A stretch of DNA of 64,000 nt from Yersinia thracica (GCF_902170565.1 NZ_CABHXX010000091.1:36313-100312), one strand, 5' to 3'; positions 9,353 through 18,220 are shown, counted from the first letter of the stretch. The notes: generated by a model not told the origin, from the letters alone. Translations and numbers: made by a program.

Positions 9353-10220
9353 GGTTCATCTCGTTAGTTTTGTCATTAAATTCAGATAAAAATAGTTTTC
9401 CGCGACTCTCTGTAATCACAGCACTAAATAAGGGTTTCTTACCAATAAATACTGGGAATCTTTCTGGTAGAGAAGCAGGGATAATATCGCCCTCTTTTAT
9501 TGCCATCAGGTCAAATAAAGTGAGTTCACTACAACTTAACTGGCTGGTAAGCTGAATAGGCAATTGGCTTACCAATTGATTAAATTGTGTTACTGACAAT
9601 GTCTGAGTTTTCTTTTCTTCTTTTATTCCGGTGTGTAATGTATTAAGCAGTCTGTCGACATGAGGGGTATCAATAAGTAGTGTAAAACCGATATTCTCAT
9701 AATCCTTTAACAAAAAATCCATATGATAGGACCAATTAACAATAGGTGTGGAATTAGTGTTTTTGATCACCAATGGCTCACCGAATACTGGCTGATTAAG
9801 AATCAAATCAGCTATTTCTATACTTAGTTTGTTTTTTAGTCTCTCTTCTGTCTGGGTTTTCGGTGTGTTATCCACGATGGAAACCATGTTCTTTTCTTTG
9901 GTTAAGCCATAGTAGTCATTAAGAATATTAAGCAGAAGAGTGCGGTCGATATCAAAGGCAATATTCCCTATCTGACTGCTGAGTGTTTGAGCATTATTGT
10001 AATGACAATCTGTTTTGAACTTAATATCTTTTAACGTAATATTGATTCGATATTTTCTTAAAAAATAGAGGCTAATTTGCTTTTCAATTACAGCAAAATA
10101 GCTACCCACGATTTTGGGTATTTTATGATAAGGACGCCCAAGTTTATTAATGTCCAGAGTCATTGCTTCCGGTAGCGAGTCACTGTTGTGTACCCTCGCT
10201 TTAGCTTTATTTGGCTTCAT
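9345..10220 (-). CDS. lfiM: Lateral flagellar switch protein LfiM (FliM family)
   Basis: 291 residues, slightly shorter than primary FliM (about 330). The C-terminal SpoA domain is visible from about residue 215 (LSCSELTLFDLMAIKEGDIIPASLP), preceded by a divergent FliM middle domain. The N-terminal segment is basic and lacks an obvious copy of the CheY-binding peptide found at the N-terminus of primary FliM, which would fit a motor not reversed by chemotaxis; this is an inference. It is the first gene of the minus-strand lfiMNPQR-lfhBA operon, divergent from lafK. Confidence 0.88.
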   Translation of the reverse strand: MKPNKAKARVHNSDSLPEAMTLDINKLGRPYHKIPKIVGSYFAVIEKQISLYFLRKYRINITLKDIKFKTDCHYNNAQTLSSQIGNIAFDIDRTLLLNILNDYYGLTKEKNMVSIVDNTPKTQTEERLKNKLSIEIADLILNQPVFGEPLVIKNTNSTPIVNWSYHMDFLLKDYENIGFTLLIDTPHVDRLLNTLHTGIKEEKKTQTLSVTQFNQLVSQLPIQLTSQLSCSELTLFDLMAIKEGDIIPASLPERFPVFIGKKPLFSAVITESRGKLFLSEFNDKTNEMNHD

Positions 10221-10631
10221 GCTTTATCCAAAATCATAGTCCGAATAATTTCTCACGATCTCGCCAGTGGTTATAGGGATGAGTGAGTTGCTTGTGTTTT
10301 CGTTAGGGTGTTAATTAAACCTTCTATTGAAAATCAATACAATGGGCATTTCTTTATTAATTTATTTCTTTTTTATTTTTGAATTAATAGTCATATAAGT
10401 AAATGCATGATTTTAAAGGGTTAATTTTTTTAATTTTTATTTAATTCCTTTATTTTCAATAGTGAATATATAGTCATTACCCAGCGAACGTGTCGTCTGG
10501 CTTACCAATGATTGAATAATAATAAAATGATCTAATATTTTACTTCTTTGAGATTTAATAATGACTCGTTGTGAGTCGTATTATTAACTATTGAATGTGA
10601 TTTATTGGCTTTACTGGAGAGTGGATACATT
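10221..10631. other. Divergent intergenic region lfiM / lafK
   Basis: About 410 bases of AT-rich DNA holding the promoters of both early Flag-2 operons. I find no sigma-54 -24/-12 pair on either strand here, so lafK and lfiM may be driven by sigma-70. The only clear structure is the GACTC inverted repeat at 10563-10577, listed separately. Confidence 0.6.
10557..10585. promoter_or_regulatory. Inverted repeat upstream of lafK
   Basis: GACTC (10563-10567), a GTTGT spacer, and GAGTC (10573-10577), with AATAAT/ATTATT flanks continuing the symmetry. It lies about 55 bases before the lafK ATG, where a repressor site or leader hairpin would act. No T tract follows, so it is not a terminator. Confidence 0.4.
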
Positions 10632-11690
10632 ATGATGAATATGGCTATGGATATGTTATCTAAAAATGAACATGGTTTTGTTGCTAATGCACCCTCCAGT
10701 GTGAGCGTATTCTCTCTTGCGCGTCGGGTGGCAGAATTCAATGTGCCAGTATTAATAACTGGAGAGACAGGAACCGGTAAAGAGTGTGTGGCAAAATATA
10801 TCCATCATAAAGCAATGGGTGAGAACGCGCCCTATGTTGCAGTAAATTGTGCCGCTATCCCCGAGAGTATGCTGGAAGCTATATTATTCGGTTATGAAAA
10901 AGGCGCATTTACTGGGGCTGTTGCCAGTGTTGCCGGTAAATTTGAACAAGCCAATGGCGGCACATTATTATTGGATGAAATTGGCGACATGCCATTAGCC
11001 TTGCAAGTTAAGTTATTACGCGTGTTGCAAGAGCAGGAAGTTGAACGTTTAGGTAGCCATAAACGTATTCCGTTAGATATTCGTATTATTGCCTCTACCA
11101 ATAAAGATTTGAGTGTTGAGATTGCAGAAGGGCGCTTTCGTCAGGATCTCTATTACCGCTTATCAGTGGTGCCTATTCATATCTCACCGCTGCGCGAAAG
11201 ACCTGAAGATATTATGCCGTTGGTGAGCGCTTTTTTTAATAAATATCGTAATTTTTTAGATGTAAAAATAAACATTACCCCACAAGCGCAGTATGAGTTA
11301 CAGACGTATTCTTGGCCGGGTAATGTTCGCGAATTGGAAAATGTTATCCAGCGCGGAATTATTATGAGCAATGACGGATTAATCGACATTTCACACTTAG
11401 GTCTGCCTGCAACAAGAAACGTATCTGTATCAGAGGGGAAATTAGCGGGAGATAAATTGGCAGAAAATAAGCCGGTATTCTCTACTGAAAATATTCAATC
11501 CAATCAGGGCGAAAGCAACATTAAATTACGCGGACGTTTGGCTCAATACCAATATATTGCGGATTTATTGCAAAGACACCAGGGAAATAAATCTAAAACG
11601 GCCGCTTTTTTAGGTATTACACCGCGCGCTTTGCGCTATCGGTTGGCCAATATGCGCGAAGACGGTATCGATATTGAGTGTTACTCATAA
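10632..11690 (+). CDS. lafK: Sigma-54-dependent lateral flagellar activator LafK
   Basis: About 352 residues. The AAA+ sigma-54 activator domain starts almost at the N-terminus: Walker A GETGTGKE (about residues 44-51), the sigma-54 contact loop GAFTGA (about 94-99), and Walker B GGTLLLDEIGD (about 115-125). A C-terminal Fis-type helix-turn-helix (KTAAFLGITPRALRYRL) follows. There is no receiver domain, unlike two-component relatives such as NtrC. ATGs at 10632 and 10635 and a TTG at 10605 are possible starts; GGAG at 10616-10619 favours 10632. It heads the lafK-lfiEFGHIJ operon and should act at the sigma-54 promoters upstream of lfgB and lafB. Confidence 0.93.
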   Translation: MMNMAMDMLSKNEHGFVANAPSSVSVFSLARRVAEFNVPVLITGETGTGKECVAKYIHHKAMGENAPYVAVNCAAIPESMLEAILFGYEKGAFTGAVASVAGKFEQANGGTLLLDEIGDMPLALQVKLLRVLQEQEVERLGSHKRIPLDIRIIASTNKDLSVEIAEGRFRQDLYYRLSVVPIHISPLRERPEDIMPLVSAFFNKYRNFLDVKINITPQAQYELQTYSWPGNVRELENVIQRGIIMSNDGLIDISHLGLPATRNVSVSEGKLAGDKLAENKPVFSTENIQSNQGESNIKLRGRLAQYQYIADLLQRHQGNKSKTAAFLGITPRALRYRLANMREDGIDIECYS

Positions 11691-11701
11691 GAGGAAGAAC
11701 G

Positions 11702-12082
11702 ATGGATAAAGTTGGAGCTATCACTATGCCAAATATGCAATTGCCGATGATAGCGGAAATGCAACAGATGGCGGCTATAGCCAGCAATCGTGTTGAGTTT
11801 GGCACTGCATTACCACAACCCGCGGGCAGTAGTTTGTTCGCTCAGGTTAACGAGGTGAATTCCCCTTCATTTTCCCGGGTGCTTAAAGGTGCGATTAATA
11901 GCGTGGATAACTTACAACATGTGGCAAGCGATAAGCAGACCGCAATGGATATGGGCGTCAGTGATGATTTAACCGGCACGATGCTAGCAAGTCAGAAAGC
12001 CAGTGTGGCTTTCTCAGCGATGGTGCAAGTGCGTAATAAGCTTACCACTGCACTCGACGAAGTCATGAATACTGCGCTGTAG
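11702..12082 (+). CDS. lfiE: Lateral flagellar MS ring-rod junction protein LfiE (FliE family)
   Basis: 126 residues. The C-terminal half (SFSRVLKGAINSVDNLQ to KLTTALDEVMN) is the conserved FliE helical core. The ATG at 11702 is preceded by AGAGGAAG from the end of lafK, giving a well-placed ribosome binding site; upstream in-frame codons lie inside lafK. It connects the MS ring to the proximal rod and is exported early. Confidence 0.92.
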   Translation: MDKVGAITMPNMQLPMIAEMQQMAAIASNRVEFGTALPQPAGSSLFAQVNEVNSPSFSRVLKGAINSVDNLQHVASDKQTAMDMGVSDDLTGTMLASQKASVAFSAMVQVRNKLTTALDEVMNTAL

Positions 12083-12091
12083 GGTAAATCG

Positions 12092-13717
12092 GTGTTAGAT
12101 AAAATTAAGCAACAATTGCCCGCCATCAGGTTGGGTAAAAATCAAAAAAGTATTCTCATGGGCGCGGTGGCTATTTTGGTCACCAGTGCGATTATTTTCA
12201 GCCTTTGGCGCAGCTCGCAGGGCTATACCGCTTTGTTTGGTTCACAGGAGCATATTCCGGTGACGCAAGTGGTTGAAGTGCTGGACAGCGAGGCGATTAC
12301 CTATCGTATTAATCCAGATAATGGCCAGATATTAGTCGCAGAAAATCAACTCGGCAAAGCTCGTATTCTGCTGGCAGCTAAAGGCATTACTGCCACATTG
12401 CCGACAGGTTATGAGCTGATGGATCAGGAAACCATGCTCGGCAGTAGCCAGTTTATTCAGAATGTGCGCTACAAACGCAGTCTGGAGGGGGAATTGGCAC
12501 AAAGCATCATGGCGCTAACCGCCGTGGATTATGCCCGGGTTCACTTAGGAATGAGTGAAGCCAGTTCTTTTGCTATCAGCAATCGTTCAGAGAGCAGTGC
12601 GTCCGTCATCTTGCGCCTGAAATATGGCCAAACACTGAAAGCGGAGCATGTGGGGGCCATTGCCCAGTTGGTGGCGGGCAGTATTCCCGGCATGAAAGCG
12701 GCGAATGTACGGGTGGTCGATCAGCACGGTGAGCTGTTGTCAGAAGCCTATCAGGCTAACGGCAAGGGAATGACAAATGTGAAAAGTGGCGCTGAATTAG
12801 CCCATTATTTACAGAGCACGACCGAGAAAAGTATCGCCAATCTGCTTAGCTCCGTGGTCGGTATCAATAACTACCGCATCAGTGTCGCAACCCAACTTGA
12901 TCTGAGCCGTGTTGAAGAAACGCTGGAACGTTATGGCGCAGAGCCGCGTGTCAGTGATGAGAATATTCAGCAGGAAAACGGTAACGAAGACATGGCGATG
13001 GGGATTCCGGGTTCGTTAAGCAATCAGCCTTCTGCTCAGCCGAACAACACCAATGCACCTGCAATGATAAGCCGCAGTCAGGCCCAGCGTAAGTATGCCT
13101 ACGACCGTGATATCCGTCATGTGCGCCATCCGGGCTTTAAGTTAGAGAAGATGACAGTTGCGGTCATTTTGAATAAATCTGCTCCAGCGCTGGAGAAATG
13201 GACACCAGAACAGCTGAATGAATTGAAGCGTTTAATTGAAGATGCCGCCGGTATCGACGTGAAACGGGGTGACTCCCTGACTCTGAATATGCTGGCCTTT
13301 ACTGCGCCGACAGTGATGGAAGAGTCTGTCATTCCGTGGTGGCAAGAGGCGACAACTTTCCGTTGGGCGGAGATCGCGGGTATTGGCTTATTGTCGCTGT
13401 TGTTCTTGCTATTCGGTGTGCGGCCATTGGTGGCGCGGTTATCACGTCAGGATGATAAGCACGCTACTTTAGCGATGTCCGAAAATATTGATAGCCTGGA
13501 TGCGGCAAATACGGCGGGCGAAAACAGCGCCGCAACAGAAGCGATATTGCCAGCCTCTTCCTTCAAAGAAGATGACAACCTGCCACCGCAAGGCTCTGGC
13601 CTGGATACAAAAATCGCCCACTTGCAACAGCTAGCTCAGTTAGAAACTGAACGTGTCGCCGAAGTCATTAAACAATGGATTAATAATAATGAACGAATCA
13701 AACCTCAATCAGAATGA
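12092..13717 (+). CDS. lfiF: Lateral flagellar MS-ring protein LfiF (FliF family)
   Basis: 541 residues with a GTG start at 12092. Transmembrane helices lie near residues 23-43 and 425-443. The periplasmic YscJ/FliF domains contain SLEGELAQSIMAL and VDYARVHL. The C-terminal tail (about 500-541), which binds FliG, is present and ends with ERVAEVIKQWI. It is the inner-membrane base on which the rest of the Flag-2 basal body assembles. Its 3' end overlaps lfiG by 29 bases. Confidence 0.94.
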   Translation: MLDKIKQQLPAIRLGKNQKSILMGAVAILVTSAIIFSLWRSSQGYTALFGSQEHIPVTQVVEVLDSEAITYRINPDNGQILVAENQLGKARILLAAKGITATLPTGYELMDQETMLGSSQFIQNVRYKRSLEGELAQSIMALTAVDYARVHLGMSEASSFAISNRSESSASVILRLKYGQTLKAEHVGAIAQLVAGSIPGMKAANVRVVDQHGELLSEAYQANGKGMTNVKSGAELAHYLQSTTEKSIANLLSSVVGINNYRISVATQLDLSRVEETLERYGAEPRVSDENIQQENGNEDMAMGIPGSLSNQPSAQPNNTNAPAMISRSQAQRKYAYDRDIRHVRHPGFKLEKMTVAVILNKSAPALEKWTPEQLNELKRLIEDAAGIDVKRGDSLTLNMLAFTAPTVMEESVIPWWQEATTFRWAEIAGIGLLSLLFLLFGVRPLVARLSRQDDKHATLAMSENIDSLDAANTAGENSAATEAILPASSFKEDDNLPPQGSGLDTKIAHLQQLAQLETERVAEVIKQWINNNERIKPQSE

Positions 13718-14744
13718 TGATGCGGTGGTGCGTGATGACGCAACTGCCCCTGCCCCGGTACGCAGCCGTTTAGAGCAGGCAGGGATTTTGCTACTGAGTG
13801 TGGGTGAGGAAGCCGCGGCGATGGTGATGCAAAAACTGACGCGCGAAGAGGTGGTGTGTATCAGCCAAACTATGTCTCGCTTGCATGGTGTCAAATTGAA
13901 CCATGCACGGCAGGCATTGGATGATTTCTTTATCGATTACCGTGAACAAAGCGGGATCAACGGCGCTTCCCGCAGTTATCTGCAAGGCATTCTGAGTAAA
14001 GCCTTGGGCAGTGATATCTCCAAGAGTGTCATTAATGGCATCTATGGTGATGAAATCCGCCATCGGATGACGCGTTTGCAATGGGTCGGGACACCGCAAC
14101 TGGCGGCGCTGATTGAGCAGGAGCATCTGCAATTACAGGCGGTATTTTTAGCTTTTCTACCGCCGGATGTTGCCGCCGAGGTCTTGGCCTATCTGGATAA
14201 AGGGCGGCAGGATGATGTGCTGTACCGAATTGCCAAGCTCGATGACGTCAACCGCGATGTAGTGGATGAACTGGATCGCCTGATTGAGCGCGGCGTGGCG
14301 GTATTGTCAGAGCACGGCTCCAAAGTTTTGGGGATCAAGCAAGCGGCGAATATCGTAAACCGCATTCCCGGCAACCAACAGCAATTGTTGGAGCAACTGG
14401 GAGAACGTGATGAAGAGGTGCTTAATGATCTGAAGGATGAGATGTATGAATTCTTTATCCTCAGCCGTCAAAGTGAGGTCACCTTGCAGCGCTTGATGGA
14501 TGATATCCCGATGAGTGATTGGGCGATAGCGCTGAAAGGCACTGAACCAGTACTGCGCCAGGCCATTTATGATGTATTGCCAAAGCGCCAGATACAGCAG
14601 TTGCAAAATGCGACCAATCGGATGGGAGCCGTGCCAGTCAGTCGGGTAGAGCATATACGTAAAGAGATAATGGCACAGGTGCGCGCGCTGGCCGAAGCGG
14701 GAGAAATCCAGGTGCAATTGTTTGCTGAACAGACCATGGAGTAA
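13689..14744 (+). CDS. lfiG: Lateral flagellar rotor switch protein LfiG (FliG family)
   Basis: About 351 residues. FliG N, middle and C-terminal domains are all recognisable: QAGILLLSVGEEAA (about 30-43), the middle-domain EHLQLQAVFLAFLPPDVAAEVL, and the C-terminal torque helix region VTLQRLMDDIPMSDWAIALKG. The C-terminal domain contacts the stator LafT. The start inside the lfiF end suggests translational coupling. Confidence 0.94.
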   Translation: MNESNLNQNDDAVVRDDATAPAPVRSRLEQAGILLLSVGEEAAAMVMQKLTREEVVCISQTMSRLHGVKLNHARQALDDFFIDYREQSGINGASRSYLQGILSKALGSDISKSVINGIYGDEIRHRMTRLQWVGTPQLAALIEQEHLQLQAVFLAFLPPDVAAEVLAYLDKGRQDDVLYRIAKLDDVNRDVVDELDRLIERGVAVLSEHGSKVLGIKQAANIVNRIPGNQQQLLEQLGERDEEVLNDLKDEMYEFFILSRQSEVTLQRLMDDIPMSDWAIALKGTEPVLRQAIYDVLPKRQIQQLQNATNRMGAVPVSRVEHIRKEIMAQVRALAEAGEIQVQLFAEQTME

Positions 14745-14748
14745 GGCA

Positions 14749-15465
14749 ATGTCGATAAAAAATAGCCTGCGCTTTGGCGGGGCGAAAGTGCGGGTTCATC
14801 AGTTCCCGCCATTGCGCCAAATCCGCCAGAATTTACCACCAGACGATACCATGGCACTTGACCCGGCGGCCTATCAAAAACAGCTGATGGAGGGTTTTCA
14901 AGAAGGAGTCAGTCAGGGTTTTAATAAAGGTCTGTCTGAGGGGAAAGAGGAGGGATATCAAGAAGGTGTCCGTCTGGGATATGACGACGGGTTGAAAAAA
15001 GGGCGGGTAGAAGCGCGACAATCAGAAAGTCACCGATTTGATGAAGCTATCGAGCCATTTACCGGCTATATCGAAAAAATGCATGATTATTTAGGTGGTT
15101 ATGAAAATCGCCGTCGCGATGAGCTAGTGCAGTTAGTCGAAAAAGTGACGCGCCAGGTTATCCGCTGTGAATTGGCACTGCAACCGGCGCAGTTGCTCGC
15201 GTTAGTAGAGGAAGCACTGGCGGCGCAGCCGTCAGTTCCCACACAACTGAAAGTCTATCTTAACCCCGCCGAGTTGGGCCGCATCAATGATGTTGCGCCG
15301 GAAAAGGTTAAACAGTGGGGGCTAATAGCCGATCCGGAGATGGCCAGCGGTGAGTGCCGTGTGGTCACCGATACCACGGAAATTGATGTGGGTTGCCAGC
15401 ATCGTCTGGATCAGTGTGTCGAAGCATTGAAAAGCAGCTTACTGCCGGATCAAGACCATGGGTGA
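14749..15465 (+). CDS. lfiH: Lateral flagellar export stator LfiH (FliH family)
   Basis: 238 residues. A region of glycine repeats spaced every four residues (GFQEGVSQGFNKGLSEG, about 44-60, continuing to about 85) is the GxxxG-rich helix characteristic of FliH. A C-terminal domain that binds the ATPase N-terminus follows. The ATG at 14749 is four bases after the lfiG stop. It overlaps lfiI by eight bases. Confidence 0.92.
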   Translation: MSIKNSLRFGGAKVRVHQFPPLRQIRQNLPPDDTMALDPAAYQKQLMEGFQEGVSQGFNKGLSEGKEEGYQEGVRLGYDDGLKKGRVEARQSESHRFDEAIEPFTGYIEKMHDYLGGYENRRRDELVQLVEKVTRQVIRCELALQPAQLLALVEEALAAQPSVPTQLKVYLNPAELGRINDVAPEKVKQWGLIADPEMASGECRVVTDTTEIDVGCQHRLDQCVEALKSSLLPDQDHG

Positions 15466-16807
15466 GCTGGCGGCACTTGATAATGCATTGAAATCTATAG
15501 ATAACATTAACCTGGCCAGAGTCGCTGGCCGCTTAGTGCGGGTTAATGGCATTTTGCTGGAAAGTGTCGGTTGCCGTCTGGCGATTGGCCAGCGTTGCCG
15601 TATCGAAAGTGCTGAAGACGTCTTTATTGAGGCGCAGGTGGTCGGGTTTGACCGGGAAGTCACTTACTTGATGCCATTCAAGCAACCCGATGGCCTGATG
15701 AGCGGCGCACGGGTATTCCCGTGTGAGCTGGACGGCGAACTGATGATTGGTGATAGCTGGCTGGGGAGAGTGGTTAATGGTTTGGGCGAGCCGATTGATG
15801 GAAAGGGGCCACTCGGCGGTGAGACTCCACTACAACAGCAATTGCCGCAAATTCACCCGCTTCAGCGCCAGCCCGTCAGCACGCCATTGGATGTCGGGGT
15901 CAAAGCCATCAACGGCTTGCTGACTATTGGCAAAGGCCAGCGGGTCGGGTTGATGGCGGGCAGTGGCGTAGGTAAAAGTATGCTGCTGGGCATGATGACC
16001 CGCTACACCCAGGCGGATGTGGTGGTGGTCGGGCTGATTGGTGAGCGTGGCCGAGAAGTGAAGGAGTTTATCGACCACTCATTACAAGCCAGTGGTATGG
16101 CAAAATCGGTGGTGATAGCCGCACCGGCGGATGAATCGCCCCTGATGCGCATTAAAGCTACCGAACTGTGCCACTCCATCGCCACCTATTATCGCGATAA
16201 AGGCCAAGACGTGTTGCTGCTGGTGGATTCACTTACCCGTTATGCCATGGCACAGCGGGAAATTGCACTGTCACTGGGGGAACCACCGGCGACCAAAGGC
16301 TACCCGCCCTCTGCTTTCAGCATCATTCCAAGGTTGGCAGAGAGTGCCGGAAACAGTCACGGCAGCGGCACCATGACCGCTATTTATACTGTGCTGGCAG
16401 AAGGTGATGATCAACAAGATCCCATCGTTGATTGCGCCAGGGCAGTATTAGATGGGCACATCGTATTATCGCGCCAGTTGGCGGAGTCCGGTCACTACCC
16501 CGCCATTGATATCGGCCAGTCTATCAGCCGCTGCATGAGCCAGATTTCGCCGCGTGAACAGATCCAATCTGCGCGTTTACTGAAGCAATGCTATGCCGAT
16601 TATATGGAGATCAAACCCTTGATCCCGCTGGGCGGTTATGTCGCTGGAGCCGATCCGATGGCGGATCGGGCAGTGCAGTATTATCCGGCTATTATCGACT
16701 TCCTGCGCCAAGAAGTGGATCAACCCTCGCTCCTGCCAGCCACACTGGCGCATTTGAACGCGCTCTATCCACCATCTGATATTCAAACACCTGAGGCTCC
16801 ATCATGA
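15458..16807 (+). CDS. lfiI: Lateral flagellar export ATPase LfiI (FliI family)
   Basis: 449 residues, full FliI length. The Walker A motif AGSGVGKS is near residue 168, GERGREVKEF near 195, and the Walker B region VLLLVDSLTRYAMAQREIALSLGEPP near 255-280. It hydrolyses ATP to help unfold and deliver export substrates together with LfiH and LfiJ. Confidence 0.96.
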   Translation: MGELAALDNALKSIDNINLARVAGRLVRVNGILLESVGCRLAIGQRCRIESAEDVFIEAQVVGFDREVTYLMPFKQPDGLMSGARVFPCELDGELMIGDSWLGRVVNGLGEPIDGKGPLGGETPLQQQLPQIHPLQRQPVSTPLDVGVKAINGLLTIGKGQRVGLMAGSGVGKSMLLGMMTRYTQADVVVVGLIGERGREVKEFIDHSLQASGMAKSVVIAAPADESPLMRIKATELCHSIATYYRDKGQDVLLLVDSLTRYAMAQREIALSLGEPPATKGYPPSAFSIIPRLAESAGNSHGSGTMTAIYTVLAEGDDQQDPIVDCARAVLDGHIVLSRQLAESGHYPAIDIGQSISRCMSQISPREQIQSARLLKQCYADYMEIKPLIPLGGYVAGADPMADRAVQYYPAIIDFLRQEVDQPSLLPATLAHLNALYPPSDIQTPEAPS

Positions 16808-17235
16808 GTGACAAGCTGATGAATACCCTGCAACGGCTACAACAGTTACGGCAACGGGCGCTTAATCAGGCTACCAGTCAATTGGCACAGCAGAAACAGT
16901 TGTGCCAGCGTTATCAAAACAATATTAATGCCTTGGGATCCTTAACCCATTTTGCATTAATGCCGGTGGCTGGGGCGGCTTTGATGACCAACCGCGCCAG
17001 CTATAAGCGCAATATTCAGCGCGTTATTGACTGGCAAAAGCAGGAGCAGGTGCTGGCAAATATTGAAGTGGGCAAGTTGCAAACACATTTGCAGCAACAA
17101 GCTTGTCGGGAAAAAATCGTGGCGATGGTATTAGCACAGCAACAGCAGCAGTTTTTGATGGAGCGGGGGCGGAGTGAACAAAAAAACACCGATGGTCTGG
17201 CCGCGCAATGCTGGCAACGACACCGGGCGGGATAG
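16804..17235 (+). CDS. lfiJ: Lateral flagellar export protein LfiJ (FliJ family)
   Basis: 143 residues, almost entirely helical and rich in Gln (for example AQQQQQQFLMERGRSEQKNTD near the C-terminus), the two-helix coiled coil expected of FliJ. It starts within the lfiI stop region (four-base overlap) and is followed at once by a strong terminator, so it closes the lafK operon. Sequence conservation in this family is low; position supports the call. Confidence 0.85.
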   Translation: MSDKLMNTLQRLQQLRQRALNQATSQLAQQKQLCQRYQNNINALGSLTHFALMPVAGAALMTNRASYKRNIQRVIDWQKQEQVLANIEVGKLQTHLQQQACREKIVAMVLAQQQQQFLMERGRSEQKNTDGLAAQCWQRHRAG

Positions 17236-17250
17236 ATTTCCTGTAATTTG

Positions 17251-17275
17251 AGCACTCATTTTTGAGTGCTTTTTT
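17251..17275 (+). terminator. Rho-independent terminator after lfiJ
   Basis: AGCACTCA (17251-17258), a TTTT loop, and TGAGTGCT (17263-17270), followed by five more T. A compact perfect hairpin ending the lafK-lfiJ operon. Confidence 0.92.
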
Positions 17276-17320
17276 ATGTTTATTTTTTATTGAAACGCAA
17301 GTTACAAGAATAAAGATGTG

Positions 17321-17359
17321 AAACATTCACCCTAGCATAGCAGCCTATGGTGAATGTTT
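17321..17359. terminator. Hairpin between the convergent lfiJ and lfgN ends
   Basis: Perfect 11-bp arms AAACATTCACC (17321-17331) and GGTGAATGTTT (17349-17359), with an inner CATAG/CTATG pair. Short T tracts lie on both sides. It probably ends the minus-strand lfgAMN transcript and backs up the lfiJ terminator. Confidence 0.7.
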
Positions 17360-17437
17360 TATTGGGTATGAATATTTCATAAATTCAATATGATAAAATT
17401 AAAAGCAGCCATTGAAGAAGAGTGGGAAAAGTGTGGC

Positions 17438-17878
17438 TCAACCTGCATATAAAAAATCTGACGGAGCCTCGGTTAATGAAGACAACAGATCCATCTGCAT
17501 GGTTAGCAGCAGACCATTATGCTGGTTTTGCTGGCGGCAGGCGTCGGCGCGTAAACGCAAGTCCGCCCATAATGCGCCAGCATGTTCGCGGTAATGTATC
17601 GGTAAACTAGAGAGCAGCTGGTGCATACCTTCTTTATGGGCAGGAAATTGTAAATCTTGCATTAGCTGCCGGCGTTCAGTGGCAGATTTATCAATCATAT
17701 TATACAGTTCCATCAACTGTAGATTGAGTGCCTCCAGAGCTTCAGTATCATGGGCTATCATCAACTCGCGCTGCTTTACCAATAACTTTTCCAAGGCAAT
17801 ATAGCGTTTGCGATCTTCCTGAATAGCGACCAATAACTGCTGAGTGTTCTGCTGCTGACTATTTTTCACCGGCTGCAT
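17438..17878 (-). CDS. lfgN: Lateral flagellar export chaperone LfgN (FlgN family)
   Basis: 146 residues, helical, with the FlgN-like pattern LLVAIQEDRKRYIALEKLL and QRELMIAHDTEALEALN in the first 60 residues. FlgN chaperones carry the hook-junction proteins, here LfgK and LfgL. AGGAG lies ten bases upstream of the ATG. It is the last gene of the minus-strand lfgA-lfgM-lfgN cluster. Confidence 0.85.
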   Translation of the reverse strand: MQPVKNSQQQNTQQLLVAIQEDRKRYIALEKLLVKQRELMIAHDTEALEALNLQLMELYNMIDKSATERRQLMQDLQFPAHKEGMHQLLSSLPIHYREHAGALWADLRLRADACRQQNQHNGLLLTMQMDLLSSLTEAPSDFLYAG

Positions 17879-17885
17879 AGTTTCG

Positions 17886-18161
17886 TTAACTCCTGTGGAA
17901 ATTCAGCATCGCCTTGGCGATATCGGCGGTATTCAGTGTGATTTTATCGGCCTGAATAGCGGCTTTAGCTGTGGCGACGCGTTCACTATCAACTTCGGGC
18001 ATTTTTTGTAATTTGGCATGTAACTCACCGGCCGATGCAGCATGTTGTGTGGTGCTCGCCATCGCCCGCACAGGGGCAATAGCTTGAATTGTTGGGGCAT
18101 TTTCTGTTTTGGCGGTTGGCGTGGCAATCATCATTTGCCGCCGCTGTGCATTAATTTCCAT
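17886..18161 (-). CDS. lfgM: Anti-sigma-28 factor LfgM (FlgM family)
   Basis: 91 residues. The N-terminal half is low in complexity and disordered (Ala/Thr/Pro-rich), and the C-terminal half has the FlgM sigma-binding helices (DSERVATAKAAIQADKITLNTADIAKAMLNFH). It should hold LafS inactive until the hook is finished and LfgM is exported. AGGTGA precedes the start. It lies seven bases upstream of lfgN. Confidence 0.9.
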   Translation of the reverse strand: MEINAQRRQMMIATPTAKTENAPTIQAIAPVRAMASTTQHAASAGELHAKLQKMPEVDSERVATAKAAIQADKITLNTADIAKAMLNFHRS

Positions 18162-18203
18162 ATGAAGTCACCTATAGTCAGTTATCGAGTATCTCGCGTT
18201 ATC

Positions 18204-18220
18204 GTGGAGGAGACCTCCAC
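18204..18220. repeat. Perfect inverted repeat upstream of lfgM
   Basis: GTGGAGG-AGA-CCTCCAC, seven-base arms with a three-base loop, between lfgA and lfgM (both minus strand), about 45 bases before the lfgM start. No T tract follows on either strand. It may be an operator or an mRNA stem-loop that separates lfgA from lfgMN expression. Confidence 0.5.

Noticed and set aside
10276..10292. GGG...TTGC stretch upstream of lfiM/lafK resembling a sigma-54 promoter
   Set aside because: GG and GC are 11 bases apart, not 10, and the -24 TGGCAC is absent.
17412..17610. Small plus-strand frames opposite the lfgN end
   Set aside because: Antisense to lfgN, which has a proper ribosome site and FlgN-like sequence.
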